Source: DATLFP01 sp035540955 (GTDB taxonomy: Bacteria; Actinomycetota; Acidimicrobiia; Acidimicrobiales; CADCSY01). Taken from it: a DNA stretch of 25,149 bases. Shown in pieces: positions 1 through 6,716 of the stretch (position 1 is its first letter; each line of letters starts with the position of its first letter). The translations under genes were made by a program, and so were the position numbers. The stretch spans positions 1-25,149 of the forward strand of contig DATLFP010000122.1 in NCBI GenBank assembly GCA_035540955.1. The letters run 5' to 3'. The notes beneath the pieces were generated by a model. The model made no database searches and was not told the origin of the DNA. It saw nothing but the letters and a program-made list of their open reading frames with translations.

Positions 1-2
1 CG

Positions 3-431
3 TCGATCCCGAACGCTCGGGTCGACAGCGTGGCCACGGCCCGGTCGATGGCCGACATCATCGATCATCACGCTCGGGACAGCGCTGGTGGCCTGACCTA
101 TTCGGAGATGGGCCGGTTCATGGCGGCCAACGGTGATGTGGCGGGCACGAGCAACCCGGACGAGGCGCTGCTGGATGACAGCGGCAAGCCGGTCCCCAAC
201 GCCCTGCGCAACACCGCCTTCCAGGCCTCCGCGCTGCAGACGAGCCTGTACACCTCGGTGATGGCCTTCGAGGTCTCCACCCTGGTGACCGGTCTCGGGG
301 TGCTGATCCTGGCCCTCGGCTTCGCCGTCGGCGGCCTGGGCGTGGCCCTGGGTGCCCTGGTGATCCCGTCGCTGGCCCGCAAGGTCCACGTCGACCCCCT
401 CGAGGCAGTCATCCACCCGACGGCCTCCTAG
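3..431 (+). CDS. C-terminal part of an unknown membrane protein (5' end outside window)
   Basis: The reading frame is open from the first complete codon of the window to the TAG at 429-431, so the gene very probably begins upstream; the GTG at 30 is only an internal candidate start. About 140 residues are visible. The N-terminal half is polar and acidic. The C-terminal half holds a hydrophobic Gly/Leu/Val-rich stretch running roughly from the Thr-Leu-Val-Thr-Gly segment to Val-Ile-Pro, long enough for one membrane span, followed by a short basic-then-acidic tail (Arg-Lys-Val-His-Val-Asp). I do not recognise a family. The gene is followed after 17 nt by a strong hairpin terminator, so it is the last gene of its transcription unit. 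Function is unknown; that it is coding is supported by GC3-rich codon use and by its position just before the terminator. Confidence 0.6.
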   Translation, partial: SIPNARVDSVATARSMADIIDHHARDSAGGLTYSEMGRFMAANGDVAGTSNPDEALLDDSGKPVPNALRNTAFQASALQTSLYTSVMAFEVSTLVTGLGVLILALGFAVGGLGVALGALVIPSLARKVHVDPLEAVIHPTAS

Positions 432-448
432 CTCCTCCGGTGGGGAGG

Positions 449-480
449 ACGGTGCCCCGGCCTCACGGCCGGGGCACCGT
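449..480. terminator. Bidirectional hairpin terminator between convergent genes
   Basis: A perfect 14-bp inverted repeat (ACGGTGCCCCGGCC / GGCCGGGGCACCGT) with a 4-nt loop TCAC lies between the end of the first gene (+) and the end of the cyclase-family gene (-). There is no U-tract on either side, as is common in GC-rich actinomycetes. Its location between two convergent stop codons supports a two-way terminator. Confidence 0.8.
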
Positions 481-516
481 CGCGCCCGGAGCCCCACCGA
501 GAGCGACGGGCGACCG

Positions 517-1179
517 TCACCCCGCTTCGGGTTCGTCCCACATGGCGAAGGCCCGCACCGGGAACGTGCCCATGCCGACGACCTTCACCGGCACCGCGAA
601 CACGTCGAAGGGATGGTCGGGGAGCGCGCCGAGGTTGGTGAGGTGCTCGACGATCGGGATCCCGGCCTCGAGGAGCAGCGAGTGGATGGGGCGCTCGCCC
701 GTCGAGGTGTCGTCGATGTTCACCGAGTCGATGCCGACGAGGCCGACGCCGGCCGCCACCAGGTGGCGCGCCGTTTCCTCGTGCAGCGACGGGTGGTCGG
801 GGTCGCCGTAGCGGGGGGTGGCCCAGTGGACATCCCACCCGGTGCGGACGAGCACGGCCCGGCCGGCGAGATCGTCGGGGAGCTCGATCGGTCCCGAGCC
901 GGTGCCGTCGACCACGACGCCGGGCACCCCGGCGACGAGGTGCAGGGGCAGCGCGCTGAGGTCGTAGCCGTGCTCGAAGCGGTGGAACGGGGTGTCGAGA
1001 TAGGTGCCGGTGTTTGCGACCATCTCGATGCGGCCGATGTGGAACTCGAACCCGGGGGCGTAGCGCGCCCGCGACGCCTCCCGCGTCAGATGGTCGCTGA
1101 TCGAGGGCGCCGGGAGTCCCGGATAGGTCACCTCGCCGTCGACGACGGCGTGGCTGAGATCGACATGGCGGCGGGTCAC
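517..1179 (-). CDS. Cyclase-family (KynB/Cyclase_like) putative metal hydrolase
   Basis: 220 aa, matching the usual 200-260 aa of the cyclase family (Pfam Cyclase), which includes kynurenine formamidase and isatin hydrolase. These are cytosolic metal-dependent hydrolases of cyclic or N-formyl amides. The start is GTG at 1179, which sits 6 nt after a TACGGT box and is probably leaderless. The family opening (HVDLSH, residues 5-10) is present. The metal motif HxGTHxDxPxH appears as N56-T-G-T-Y60-L-D62-T-P-F-H66, so two of the usual histidines are Asn and Tyr while the Asp and last His remain. The C-terminal half keeps the family G(I/V)DS and hydrophobic strand pattern. The altered motif means metal binding or substrate may differ from KynB, so I would not call it an arylformamidase. 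It stands alone and converges on the upstream membrane-protein gene. Confidence 0.82.
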   Translation of the reverse strand: MTRRHVDLSHAVVDGEVTYPGLPAPSISDHLTREASRARYAPGFEFHIGRIEMVANTGTYLDTPFHRFEHGYDLSALPLHLVAGVPGVVVDGTGSGPIELPDDLAGRAVLVRTGWDVHWATPRYGDPDHPSLHEETARHLVAAGVGLVGIDSVNIDDTSTGERPIHSLLLEAGIPIVEHLTNLGALPDHPFDVFAVPVKVVGMGTFPVRAFAMWDEPEAG

Positions 1180-1185
1180 GGGCGC

Positions 1186-1191
1186 ACCGTA
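1186..1191 (-). promoter_or_regulatory. -10 box TACGGT of the cyclase-family gene (leaderless)
   Basis: On the minus strand TACGGT fits the actinobacterial -10 pattern TANNNT. It is separated by 6 nt (GCGCCC) from the GTG start at 1179, so transcription would begin at or next to the start codon. No convincing -35 box is visible. Confidence 0.45.
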
Positions 1192-1250
1192 GGTCCAGCC
1201 CGGCGTCGAGAGGGACCGTGCCCGCGGGCGTCGACGGCTCCGACCTCTGA

Positions 1251-1256
1251 CAGGAT
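1251..1256 (+). promoter_or_regulatory. Possible -10 box CAGGAT before the thioesterase gene
   Basis: CAGGAT keeps the two most conserved -10 positions (A at 2, T at 6). It ends 6 nt before the GTG start at 1263, the same leaderless spacing seen elsewhere in the window. It is weaker than the other examples because position 1 is C. Confidence 0.3.
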
Positions 1257-1262
1257 CCTCGT

Positions 1263-2123
1263 GTGCGCGACCAGGCCGTCCCCGAGCACGCCGAGGACCT
1301 GCCGCCCACCGTCGAGCGCCTGCTGTGGCTGCTCGAGCTCGAGCGGCTCGACCGCGACCTGTTCCGGGCGCGGAGCCCGCGTCACCGACCCAACGGGCGA
1401 CTCTTCGGCGGGCAGGTGGCGGCCCAGGCGTTGCGGGCCGCGACCCTGACCGTCGAGGTCGACCACCACCCGCACTCGCTCCACGGCTACTTCCTGCGGC
1501 CCGGTCTGCCCGGGCGACCGATGATCCTCTCCGTCGACCGCATCCGTGACGGCCGGTCCTTCACCACCCGGCGGGTGGTCGCCATCCAGGACGGCGAGGC
1601 CATCTTCAGCCTGTCGGCGTCGTTCCACCAGAGCGAGCCGGCGAGCGAGCACCAGCTGCCGATCGCGTCGGCCGTGCCCGCGCCCGACGACGACGACGCC
1701 GAGGACCGCCGGTTCTCGACCAACAGCAGCTCGCCGTTCGAGATGCGCCAGGTGCGCACCCCGCCCGCCGATGCGCGAGGCGTCTACGAGTCGACCCAGC
1801 GGGTGTGGGTGCGCACGAACGGTCCGCTGCCCGACGACCGGTCGCTGCACGCCTGCGTGCTCACGTACATCTCCGACATGGGCGCGGTGATGGCGGCTCG
1901 CAAGGCCCTCGACATCCCGTGGAGTGGGGGGATGGCGGCCAGCCTCGACCACGCCATCTGGTTTCACCGCCCGATCCGGCCCGACGGCTGGATCCTGTGG
2001 GACCTCCGCCCGCTCTCCAACGCCAACAGCCGCGGGCTCGTCCTCGGGACGATGCACGACCAGGCTGGCGTGCACGGCGCGTCGATGACCCAGGAAGCAC
2101 TGATCCGAGAGGGGACACGATGA
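1263..2123 (+). CDS. tesB: Acyl-CoA thioesterase II (TesB type)
   Basis: 286 aa, the same length as E. coli TesB. It has two hotdog domains: an N-terminal one with the LFGGQVAAQAL motif (about 47-57) and HSLHGYFLRPG (71-81), and a C-terminal one with SLDHAIWFHRP (227-237). The catalytic triad of TesB (Asp, Thr, Gln) aligns with D205 in YISD, S227 (Ser instead of Thr) and Q277 in the TQEALIR ending. The enzyme hydrolyses medium- and long-chain acyl-CoA to free acid and CoA in the cytosol. The start is GTG; another GTG two bases upstream is out of frame. The stop overlaps the start of the following aldo/keto reductase (ATGA), so the two are co-translated. An insertion rich in Asp (about 140-150) lies in the interdomain linker. 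Family assignment is firm; the natural substrate is not known. Confidence 0.92.
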   Translation: MRDQAVPEHAEDLPPTVERLLWLLELERLDRDLFRARSPRHRPNGRLFGGQVAAQALRAATLTVEVDHHPHSLHGYFLRPGLPGRPMILSVDRIRDGRSFTTRRVVAIQDGEAIFSLSASFHQSEPASEHQLPIASAVPAPDDDDAEDRRFSTNSSSPFEMRQVRTPPADARGVYESTQRVWVRTNGPLPDDRSLHACVLTYISDMGAVMAARKALDIPWSGGMAASLDHAIWFHRPIRPDGWILWDLRPLSNANSRGLVLGTMHDQAGVHGASMTQEALIREGTR

Positions 2124-3010
2124 TCCCGACCCGCCCGTTCGGACGCACCGGTCACGAGAGCACCCGGGTGATCTTCGGCGCCGCCGCGCTCGGCGGCATG
2201 AGTCCCGCTCGGGCCGACGCCACCATCGATCTGGTGGCGGCGGCCGGGGTCAACCACATCGACACCGCTGCAAGCTACGGCGAGTCGGAAGTGCGCTTGG
2301 CGGGATGGCTGGCCGACCACCGGTCGGAGGTCTTCCTCGCCACCAAGACCGGTGAGCGGTCGGGTCCCGGCGCCCGAGCCGAGCTCGAGCGGTCGCTCAC
2401 CCGGCTGGGCGTCGACCACGTCGATCTGATCCAGCTGCACAACCTCGTCGAGGAGGACGAGTGGCGCCTCGCGTTCGCGTCGGGCGGCGCCGTCGAGGCG
2501 ATGGCCGCGGCACGGGACGAGGGGCTCGTCGGCCACATCGGCGTGACCGGTCACGGGCTGCGCATCGCTGGGATGCACCAGCGCAGCCTCGACGCGTTCC
2601 CCTTCGACTCGGTCCTCCTTCCCTTCAGCCCCGTGCTGCTGGCGGACGACGGCTATCGCGCCGACGTCGGGCGCCTGCGGGCCACGTGCCGTGATCGGCG
2701 CGTCGCGGTGCAGACCATCAAGGCCGTGGCTCGTCGCCGGTGGCGCGACGGCGACGACTCCCGGCGCTTCTCGTGGTACGAGCCGATGCGCGACGAAGGA
2801 CCGATCGAGCGGGCGATGCGGTTCGTGCTGGCCGAGGACGACCTGTTCCTCAACACCACCAGCGACGCGACCGTCCTCCCCCTCGTGCTCGGCATCGCCG
2901 CCCGGTTGAGCGACCCCGTCGCGGCACCCGCAGCCGACGCGCTCGACGCCGACCGGATCGCACTCGGCCTCGAACCGATCTTCGACGGTGGCGCGCTCGA
3001 GCGCATCTGA
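2120..3010 (+). CDS. Aldo/keto reductase
   Basis: 296 aa with the ATG inside the ATGA overlap with the thioesterase stop, preceded by GAGGGGAC as ribosome binding site. A longer open frame exists upstream but runs through the thioesterase gene. It is a TIM-barrel AKR: the catalytic tetrad is visible as D48 and Y53 (HIDTAASYGES), K76 (LATKTGER) and H107 (DLIQLHN). The N-terminal PFGRTGHESTRVIFGAAALGG is typical. Family members reduce aldehydes or ketones with NADPH in the cytosol. The long middle segment (about 110-240) and C-terminus follow the Tas/YdhF-like branch in which the C-terminal part scores presence of winter strands such as NTTSDATVLPLVL. It shares a transcript with TesB, suggesting a role near acyl/aldehyde metabolism, but that is inference. 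It converges on the next gene with only 9 bp between stops and no terminator. Confidence 0.9.
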   Translation: MIPTRPFGRTGHESTRVIFGAAALGGMSPARADATIDLVAAAGVNHIDTAASYGESEVRLAGWLADHRSEVFLATKTGERSGPGARAELERSLTRLGVDHVDLIQLHNLVEEDEWRLAFASGGAVEAMAAARDEGLVGHIGVTGHGLRIAGMHQRSLDAFPFDSVLLPFSPVLLADDGYRADVGRLRATCRDRRVAVQTIKAVARRRWRDGDDSRRFSWYEPMRDEGPIERAMRFVLAEDDLFLNTTSDATVLPLVLGIAARLSDPVAAPAADALDADRIALGLEPIFDGGALERI

Positions 3011-3019
3011 CGCGCGGCG

Positions 3020-3649
3020 CTAGAGGCGGCCGGCGAAGGTGGCGAGGCCGGGGCCGCTGAGGCCGGCGACCGCCTGCTTGCGGCCGAGCATGGTCATGAC
3101 GAGCGCCTCGCCGGGTCCGGCGACCTCGGGTCCGTCGCCCCAGGTCCAGTCGAGGTCGGTGGCGGCGAACCGCAGGCCCCGCGTCCGCCGTCGGGCGCCG
3201 AACACGCTGCCGAGCCGCGGTGTGGCGTCGAGCACCGCTCGCAGGCGGTCCTCCGGGATGGGCCGGGGGTGGCCGAGGGCGCGACGGATGTCCTGGTGGT
3301 GCACCAGGCGGTCGAGCAGCACGAGGCGGGCGGGGAAGACGCGACACGTCCCGGCCCACGGATCGCGGGCGTCGAAGTCGTCGAGCAGCTCGGCGGGAGT
3401 GCGGCCGGCCGCTCGCTGGATCGAGTGGTGCTTCCCCGAGCGGTTCGAGGAGAAGCCGAACCGTGCGAGGCGGATCGGCAGCGTCCACAGCCGCAGCTCG
3501 TTGCCGTCGAGGATGTGGCCGACGACGTCGCGGACGAGCCAGCCGGCGCACAGCGACGGCTTGTCCCACTCGTCCTCGGTGAGGGTGTGGAGGTACGCGC
3601 TGAAGTCGACGTTCTCGGCGTCGTGCAACGCCCGGGGGTCAGCGTTCAT
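3020..3649 (-). CDS. DinB/MPI-fold, mycothiol-dependent maleylpyruvate isomerase family protein (TIGR03083-like)
   Basis: 209 aa. The N-terminal four-helix bundle pattern LTEDEWDKPSLCAGWLVRDVVGHILDG (residues about 24-49) is the hallmark of the TIGR03083/mycothiol-dependent MPI group. The likely metal ligands are H45 in VVGHIL, and H117/H118 with D120 in RLVHHQDIRRALG. Such proteins bind a divalent metal and often use mycothiol, the actinobacterial thiol; most have no known substrate. The C-terminal half has GLRFAATDLDWTWGDGPEVAGPGEAL, where the protein family places its SCP2-like or linker region. It lies 57 nt downstream of the PhyH-type oxygenase on the same strand, with no obvious ribosome binding site of its own; a tiny ORF spans the gap. 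The partnership with the oxygenase is suggested by gene order only. Confidence 0.8.
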   Translation of the reverse strand: MNADPRALHDAENVDFSAYLHTLTEDEWDKPSLCAGWLVRDVVGHILDGNELRLWTLPIRLARFGFSSNRSGKHHSIQRAAGRTPAELLDDFDARDPWAGTCRVFPARLVLLDRLVHHQDIRRALGHPRPIPEDRLRAVLDATPRLGSVFGARRRTRGLRFAATDLDWTWGDGPEVAGPGEALVMTMLGRKQAVAGLSGPGLATFAGRL

Positions 3650-3707
3650 CGTCTCGCTCCGCAGGCTCCGCTCGACTGCCCTCCGGCGCCCGGAGGTCGA
3701 GGTTCAT
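3639..3707 (-). CDS. Possible 22-codon bridging ORF between phyH-like and MPI-like genes
   Basis: The ATG at 3707 overlaps the stop of the upstream oxygenase gene (TGATG) and the ORF ends with TGA inside the start of the next gene (ATGAACGCTGA), giving an 11-nt overlap. It would encode a highly charged 22-residue peptide. The next gene lacks a clear Shine-Dalgarno sequence, so a coupling role is imaginable. Short ORFs like this arise easily by chance, so this is only a candidate. Confidence 0.2.
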   Translation of the reverse strand: MNLDLRAPEGSRAEPAERDDER

Positions 3708-4537
3708 CAGCTCGTGAAGCCCCGGACCGCGAGGTCGGGCCGCACCACCTCCATCGGGTCCTGCAGGTCGCCGACGTAGCCCAGCGCGTACGCGCCCCGT
3801 TGGTAGCCCATGAGCCGCAGGAGGTCCTCCGGCAGGTCGCGGGCGAGCTCGAGCGGGGTGGCGAGGTACTGGTTCTCCTCCTGTCGCAGCCACGAGAGGT
3901 TGTAGTCGATGTTGATGCCGTAGCGGACGGCGTCGGACCGGTTGGCGCCGCCGCCGTGGTAGAGCGATCCCGTGTAGATCACGACCGAGCCTCGGGCCAT
4001 CTCGGCGGGCTCGGTCGACGCCTCGATGTCGGGGAAGTGCAGACCGTCGTCGAGGTGGTTGCTGCCGGGGATGACGCGAGTGGCGCCGTTCTCCTCCGTG
4101 AAGTCGGTGAGCGCCCAGATGGTGTTGACCTGCACCTCGTAGCCCTTCGGGAACGGGTAGTGGTCGTAGGCCCACTGGTCCCGGTGCACGTACTGCGCCG
4201 GCTGGCCGGGGCCGATCCCGATGACCTGGGTGACGTGGAGCTGGATGACCTTGGCGTGGCTGAGCACGGCCTGGGCGGCGCCGAGGGCGAGGGGGTGCAT
4301 GATCAGCTCCCGCGCCGCCGGCGAGCGCGCCACCAGTGCGCCGGTGCGGGTGGTGGCGTGGCCCGAGAAGTCGTCGGGGCCTGTCGCCGTCGCCTCGATG
4401 TGCGGACGCATCTCGTCGTGCAGGCGATCGAGCAGCCCGGCCGGCGCCAGGTCGTCGACGATGCAGACGCCGTCGTCGGCGAGGACCTTGGCCACCTCGT
4501 CGGGTTCGGCCGTGGGCGGGAGGTGCTGGACGGGCAT
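3707..4537 (-). CDS. Phytanoyl-CoA dioxygenase (PhyH) family Fe(II)/2-oxoglutarate oxygenase
   Basis: 276 aa, normal for the PhyH family. The double-stranded beta-helix iron site is visible: H118 and D120 in YVHRDQW, and H194 in LYHGGGANRS; R205 in AVRYGINI is at the position that normally binds the 2-oxoglutarate carboxylate. Conserved context includes WALTDFTEENGATRVIPGSN (141-160), typical of PhyH. The enzyme couples oxidative decarboxylation of 2-oxoglutarate to hydroxylation of an unknown substrate in the cytosol; bacterial members act on lipids, ectoine precursors or natural products, so phytanoyl-CoA is not implied. ATG at 4537 is close to a divergent gene (19 bp gap) and probably leaderless. 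It is followed by the MPI-like gene on the same strand. Confidence 0.9.
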   Translation of the reverse strand: MPVQHLPPTAEPDEVAKVLADDGVCIVDDLAPAGLLDRLHDEMRPHIEATATGPDDFSGHATTRTGALVARSPAARELIMHPLALGAAQAVLSHAKVIQLHVTQVIGIGPGQPAQYVHRDQWAYDHYPFPKGYEVQVNTIWALTDFTEENGATRVIPGSNHLDDGLHFPDIEASTEPAEMARGSVVIYTGSLYHGGGANRSDAVRYGINIDYNLSWLRQEENQYLATPLELARDLPEDLLRLMGYQRGAYALGYVGDLQDPMEVVRPDLAVRGFTS

Positions 4538-4556
4538 GGTCCGTAGTCTCTCGCAG
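4538..4556. promoter_or_regulatory. 19-bp divergent promoter with shared symmetric -10
   Basis: The whole gap between the two oxygenase start codons is 19 bp. On the + strand TAGTCT (4544-4549) is followed by 7 nt and then the GTG at 4557. On the - strand GAGACT (complement of 4545-4550) is followed by 7 nt and then the ATG at 4537. The two -10 boxes are the same 7 bp read on opposite strands, each placed for leaderless transcription. Upstream -35 contacts would have to lie inside the opposing coding sequence, and none is convincing. Confidence 0.55.
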
Positions 4557-5621
4557 GTGACTCCGCACGTGCCGGTGCCGATCGTGGTCGACCCGCTGCT
4601 CAGCGACGCCGAGGCCGAGGCCGTCGTGCGCCTCTGGCACGACTTCGGGTCCTACGGCCAGTACAGCAACGAGGGGTTCGACACGCAGTTCGCCCCCGAC
4701 CTGCCCCAGCGCTACGACGCCCGCGAGAACTTCGTCCGTAGCGGCGGCCGCTTCGGCCGGCGCGAGGACCCGGGTCTGCTCGGCGCCCGCACCAACTACT
4801 TCCGCGAGACGTATGCCTACCTGTCGCCCGACGGTGGGCGCGACGGCGAGGAGCGCTTCGCCGACGGGGTCGACGTGCTGCTGCACAGCGAGGCGCTCGT
4901 CGACGCCGCCCGCCGGCTGCACGGACGGCCGGTGATCGAGCCGTCGATCGTCTACGCCAACATCCTCCTGCCCGGCCAGGAGCTGGCGGTGCACACCGAC
5001 GTGCCCGAGTTCCGCGGCGCCAACCGCAAGCTCGTCCCCCAGTGGCTCCTCGTGGTGATGCACCACTCGGGGCTGTTCGACCGGTGGCGGATGCCCATCG
5101 CCACCGGCATCGCTTACTTCGGGGGAGCGCCCGGGGGTGCAGGGGGGGTCCCCCGCAGTAACGGCGGCGCGCTCGCGTACTACCCGGAGGGGGCCGCGGG
5201 GCCGGCGGCAACGTACGAGCCGAAGCACAACACCGCGGCCGTGCTCGACACCGATGCCGTCTTCCACGGCGTCGATCGCGTCGAGGGCGACGAGTCGGCC
5301 CTTCGCCATGTCCGGTCCGGGCAGCGGCTGCGCCACGACGGCGGCGGCCGGTGGAGCCTCGTAGGCCGCGACGGCGACGTCCTCGCCACCTTCGCGACCG
5401 ACGACCTGCGGTACTCGGCGTCGTGGAAGGCGTACTGCTTCGCCGACGAGGCCGACCGCGCCCGCTGGCGCGATCACACCGACGACCTCACGCTCGACCA
5501 GATCGTCGACACCCTCGTGGCCGACATGGGGATCGAGCGGCCGGCGTCGGACGCCGCGCTCGGCCGGTTGCTCATCGAGCGCTACATCCGCTTCCCGGCG
5601 CCGGCGCCCGCCCCGGCATGA
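4557..5621 (+). CDS. Putative 2-oxoglutarate/Fe(II)-type oxygenase, distinct from PhyH
   Basis: 354 aa from the GTG at 4557; the frame is open further upstream, but that part is antisense to the PhyH-type gene. A cupin-like iron site is suggested by H146-T-D148 in ELAVHTDVPEF, a distal H237 in AVFHGVDRVEGD and R250 shortly after, in the order expected of 2OG oxygenases. Family recognition beyond this is weak; similar actinobacterial proteins are annotated simply as 2OG-Fe(II) oxygenases. A Gly/Pro-rich insert (about 188-205) is encoded around a run of seven G (5142-5148), which is slip-prone but leaves the frame intact here. The tail is a Pro-Ala repeat. The stop overlaps the next start (ATGA), so it is co-translated with the ketopantoate-reductase-like gene. 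It is divergent from another oxygenase of similar chemistry. Confidence 0.7.
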   Translation: MTPHVPVPIVVDPLLSDAEAEAVVRLWHDFGSYGQYSNEGFDTQFAPDLPQRYDARENFVRSGGRFGRREDPGLLGARTNYFRETYAYLSPDGGRDGEERFADGVDVLLHSEALVDAARRLHGRPVIEPSIVYANILLPGQELAVHTDVPEFRGANRKLVPQWLLVVMHHSGLFDRWRMPIATGIAYFGGAPGGAGGVPRSNGGALAYYPEGAAGPAATYEPKHNTAAVLDTDAVFHGVDRVEGDESALRHVRSGQRLRHDGGGRWSLVGRDGDVLATFATDDLRYSASWKAYCFADEADRARWRDHTDDLTLDQIVDTLVADMGIERPASDAALGRLLIERYIRFPAPAPAPA

Positions 5622-6571
5622 GGATCGTCGTCCACGGCGCCGGCGGCATCGGCGGGGTGATCGCCGCCCGCCTGTTCCAGTCCGGCCACGACGTGGTGGC
5701 CATCGCCCGCGGCACCCACCTCGACGCCTGGCGGGCGCACGGTCTGCGGCTGCAGACGCCGGACGAGGACGTCGTGCTGCCGGTCCCGGTGGCCGGCGAC
5801 CCCGACGAGGCCGGCGTCGGCGACGACGACGTGGTGCTGCTCGCGATGAAGGGTCAGGACACCGTCGCCGCCGTGGCCGACCTCCCGCCCGGCACGCCGA
5901 TCGTGTGCGTGCAGAACGGCGTCGCCAACGAGCGGGAGGCCCTCCGGCGGTTCGAGCAGGTCTACGCCGTGTGCGTGATGTTCCCGACCACGTTCATCGA
6001 ACCCGGCGTCGTGCAGGCGCAGTCGGCGCCGATCAGCGGGCTGCTCGACATCGGTCGGTACCCGCACGGCACCGACGACGTCGCCGAAGCGGTGTCCGCC
6101 GCGTTCCGAGCGTCGACGTTCGAGTCGATCGTGCGCCCCGACATCATGCGCTGGAAGTACCGCAAGCTCCTGATGAACCTCGGCAACGCGGTGCAGGCCG
6201 TGTGTCGGCCGGGCGGGACCCGCCCCATCGTCGCCCGCCTGCAGGACGAGGGGGTGGCGGCGCTGGCGGCGGCGGGCATCGACGTCGCGTCGGAGGAGGA
6301 GGACCGCGAGCGGCGGGGCGACCTGCTGACGGTGCGGCCCGTGCTGGGCGGCGGCGAGCGGGGTGGGGGCTCGTCGTGGCAGAGCCTGGCCCGGGGCACC
6401 GGGGCGGTCGAAACCGACCACCTCAACGGCGAGATCGTGCTCCTCGGCCGCCTCCACGGCGTGCCGACGCCGGCCAATGCCCTCCTCCAGCGCCTCGCCA
6501 ACCAGGCCGCTCGCGAGCGCCGACCCCCGGGCTCGATGACCGCCGACGAGGTCCTGTCACTCCTCGCCTGA
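5618..6571 (+). CDS. 2-dehydropantoate 2-reductase (ApbA/PanE) family oxidoreductase
   Basis: 317 aa, usual length. The N-terminal Rossmann motif is GAGGIGG (7-13), followed by the family strands VVLLAMKGQDT (72-82) and VCVQNGVANE (96-105). The C-terminal domain carries K180 in MRWKYRKLLMNLGNAV, the position of the catalytic lysine, and N270-G-E272 in HLNGEIV, matching the substrate-binding Glu region. PanE reduces ketopantoate to pantoate with NADPH for coenzyme A synthesis. Paralogues of this fold reduce other 2-oxo acids, and coupling to an oxygenase gene by an ATGA overlap rather than to pan genes argues for a specialised role. The start is the ATG inside the overlap. The downstream spacer holds hairpins that could end the transcript. 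Confidence 0.87.
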   Translation: MRIVVHGAGGIGGVIAARLFQSGHDVVAIARGTHLDAWRAHGLRLQTPDEDVVLPVPVAGDPDEAGVGDDDVVLLAMKGQDTVAAVADLPPGTPIVCVQNGVANEREALRRFEQVYAVCVMFPTTFIEPGVVQAQSAPISGLLDIGRYPHGTDDVAEAVSAAFRASTFESIVRPDIMRWKYRKLLMNLGNAVQAVCRPGGTRPIVARLQDEGVAALAAAGIDVASEEEDRERRGDLLTVRPVLGGGERGGGSSWQSLARGTGAVETDHLNGEIVLLGRLHGVPTPANALLQRLANQAARERRPPGSMTADEVLSLLA

Positions 6572-6580
6572 CCCTTCCCA

Positions 6581-6713
6581 CGCTTCGGAGCGAAGGAGCA
6601 AGCCGGCGGGCGCCGAAGGCCGGAACCGGCGCCGCGGTGGCGCGCAGCGGCAGGCCCGCCGGAGCGGTGAGCCACCTGCGAGCGCAGCGAGCTCCGGCGC
6701 TCCGGAGCGAAGG
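6581..6713. repeat. Repeat-rich spacer with terminal direct repeats and internal hairpins
   Basis: CGCTTCGGAGCGAAGG (6581-6596) recurs as CGCTCCGGAGCGAAGG (6698-6713), 15 of 16 identical; the second contains the 12-bp palindrome CGCTCCGGAGCG. Between them GGCGCCG (6609-6615) pairs with CGGCGCC (6627-6633). The element fills the gap between the convergent panE-like and fucosidase genes, so it may act as a two-way terminator or be a short dispersed intergenic repeat. A related GGAGCG-rich motif occurs at 3650-3690. Confidence 0.45.
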
Positions 6714-6716
6714 CAA

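Noticed and set aside
428..1309. 293-codon minus-strand frame around the cyclase-family gene
   Set aside because: Arg/Pro-rich shadow in another frame of the same strand; it also crosses the terminator hairpin.
3639..5477. 612-codon open frame on the minus strand across the oxygenase genes
   Set aside because: It is antisense to the 2OG-type gene and out of frame with the PhyH gene for most of its length, is Pro/Arg/Gly-rich, and matches no family; the overlapping genes have clear motifs.
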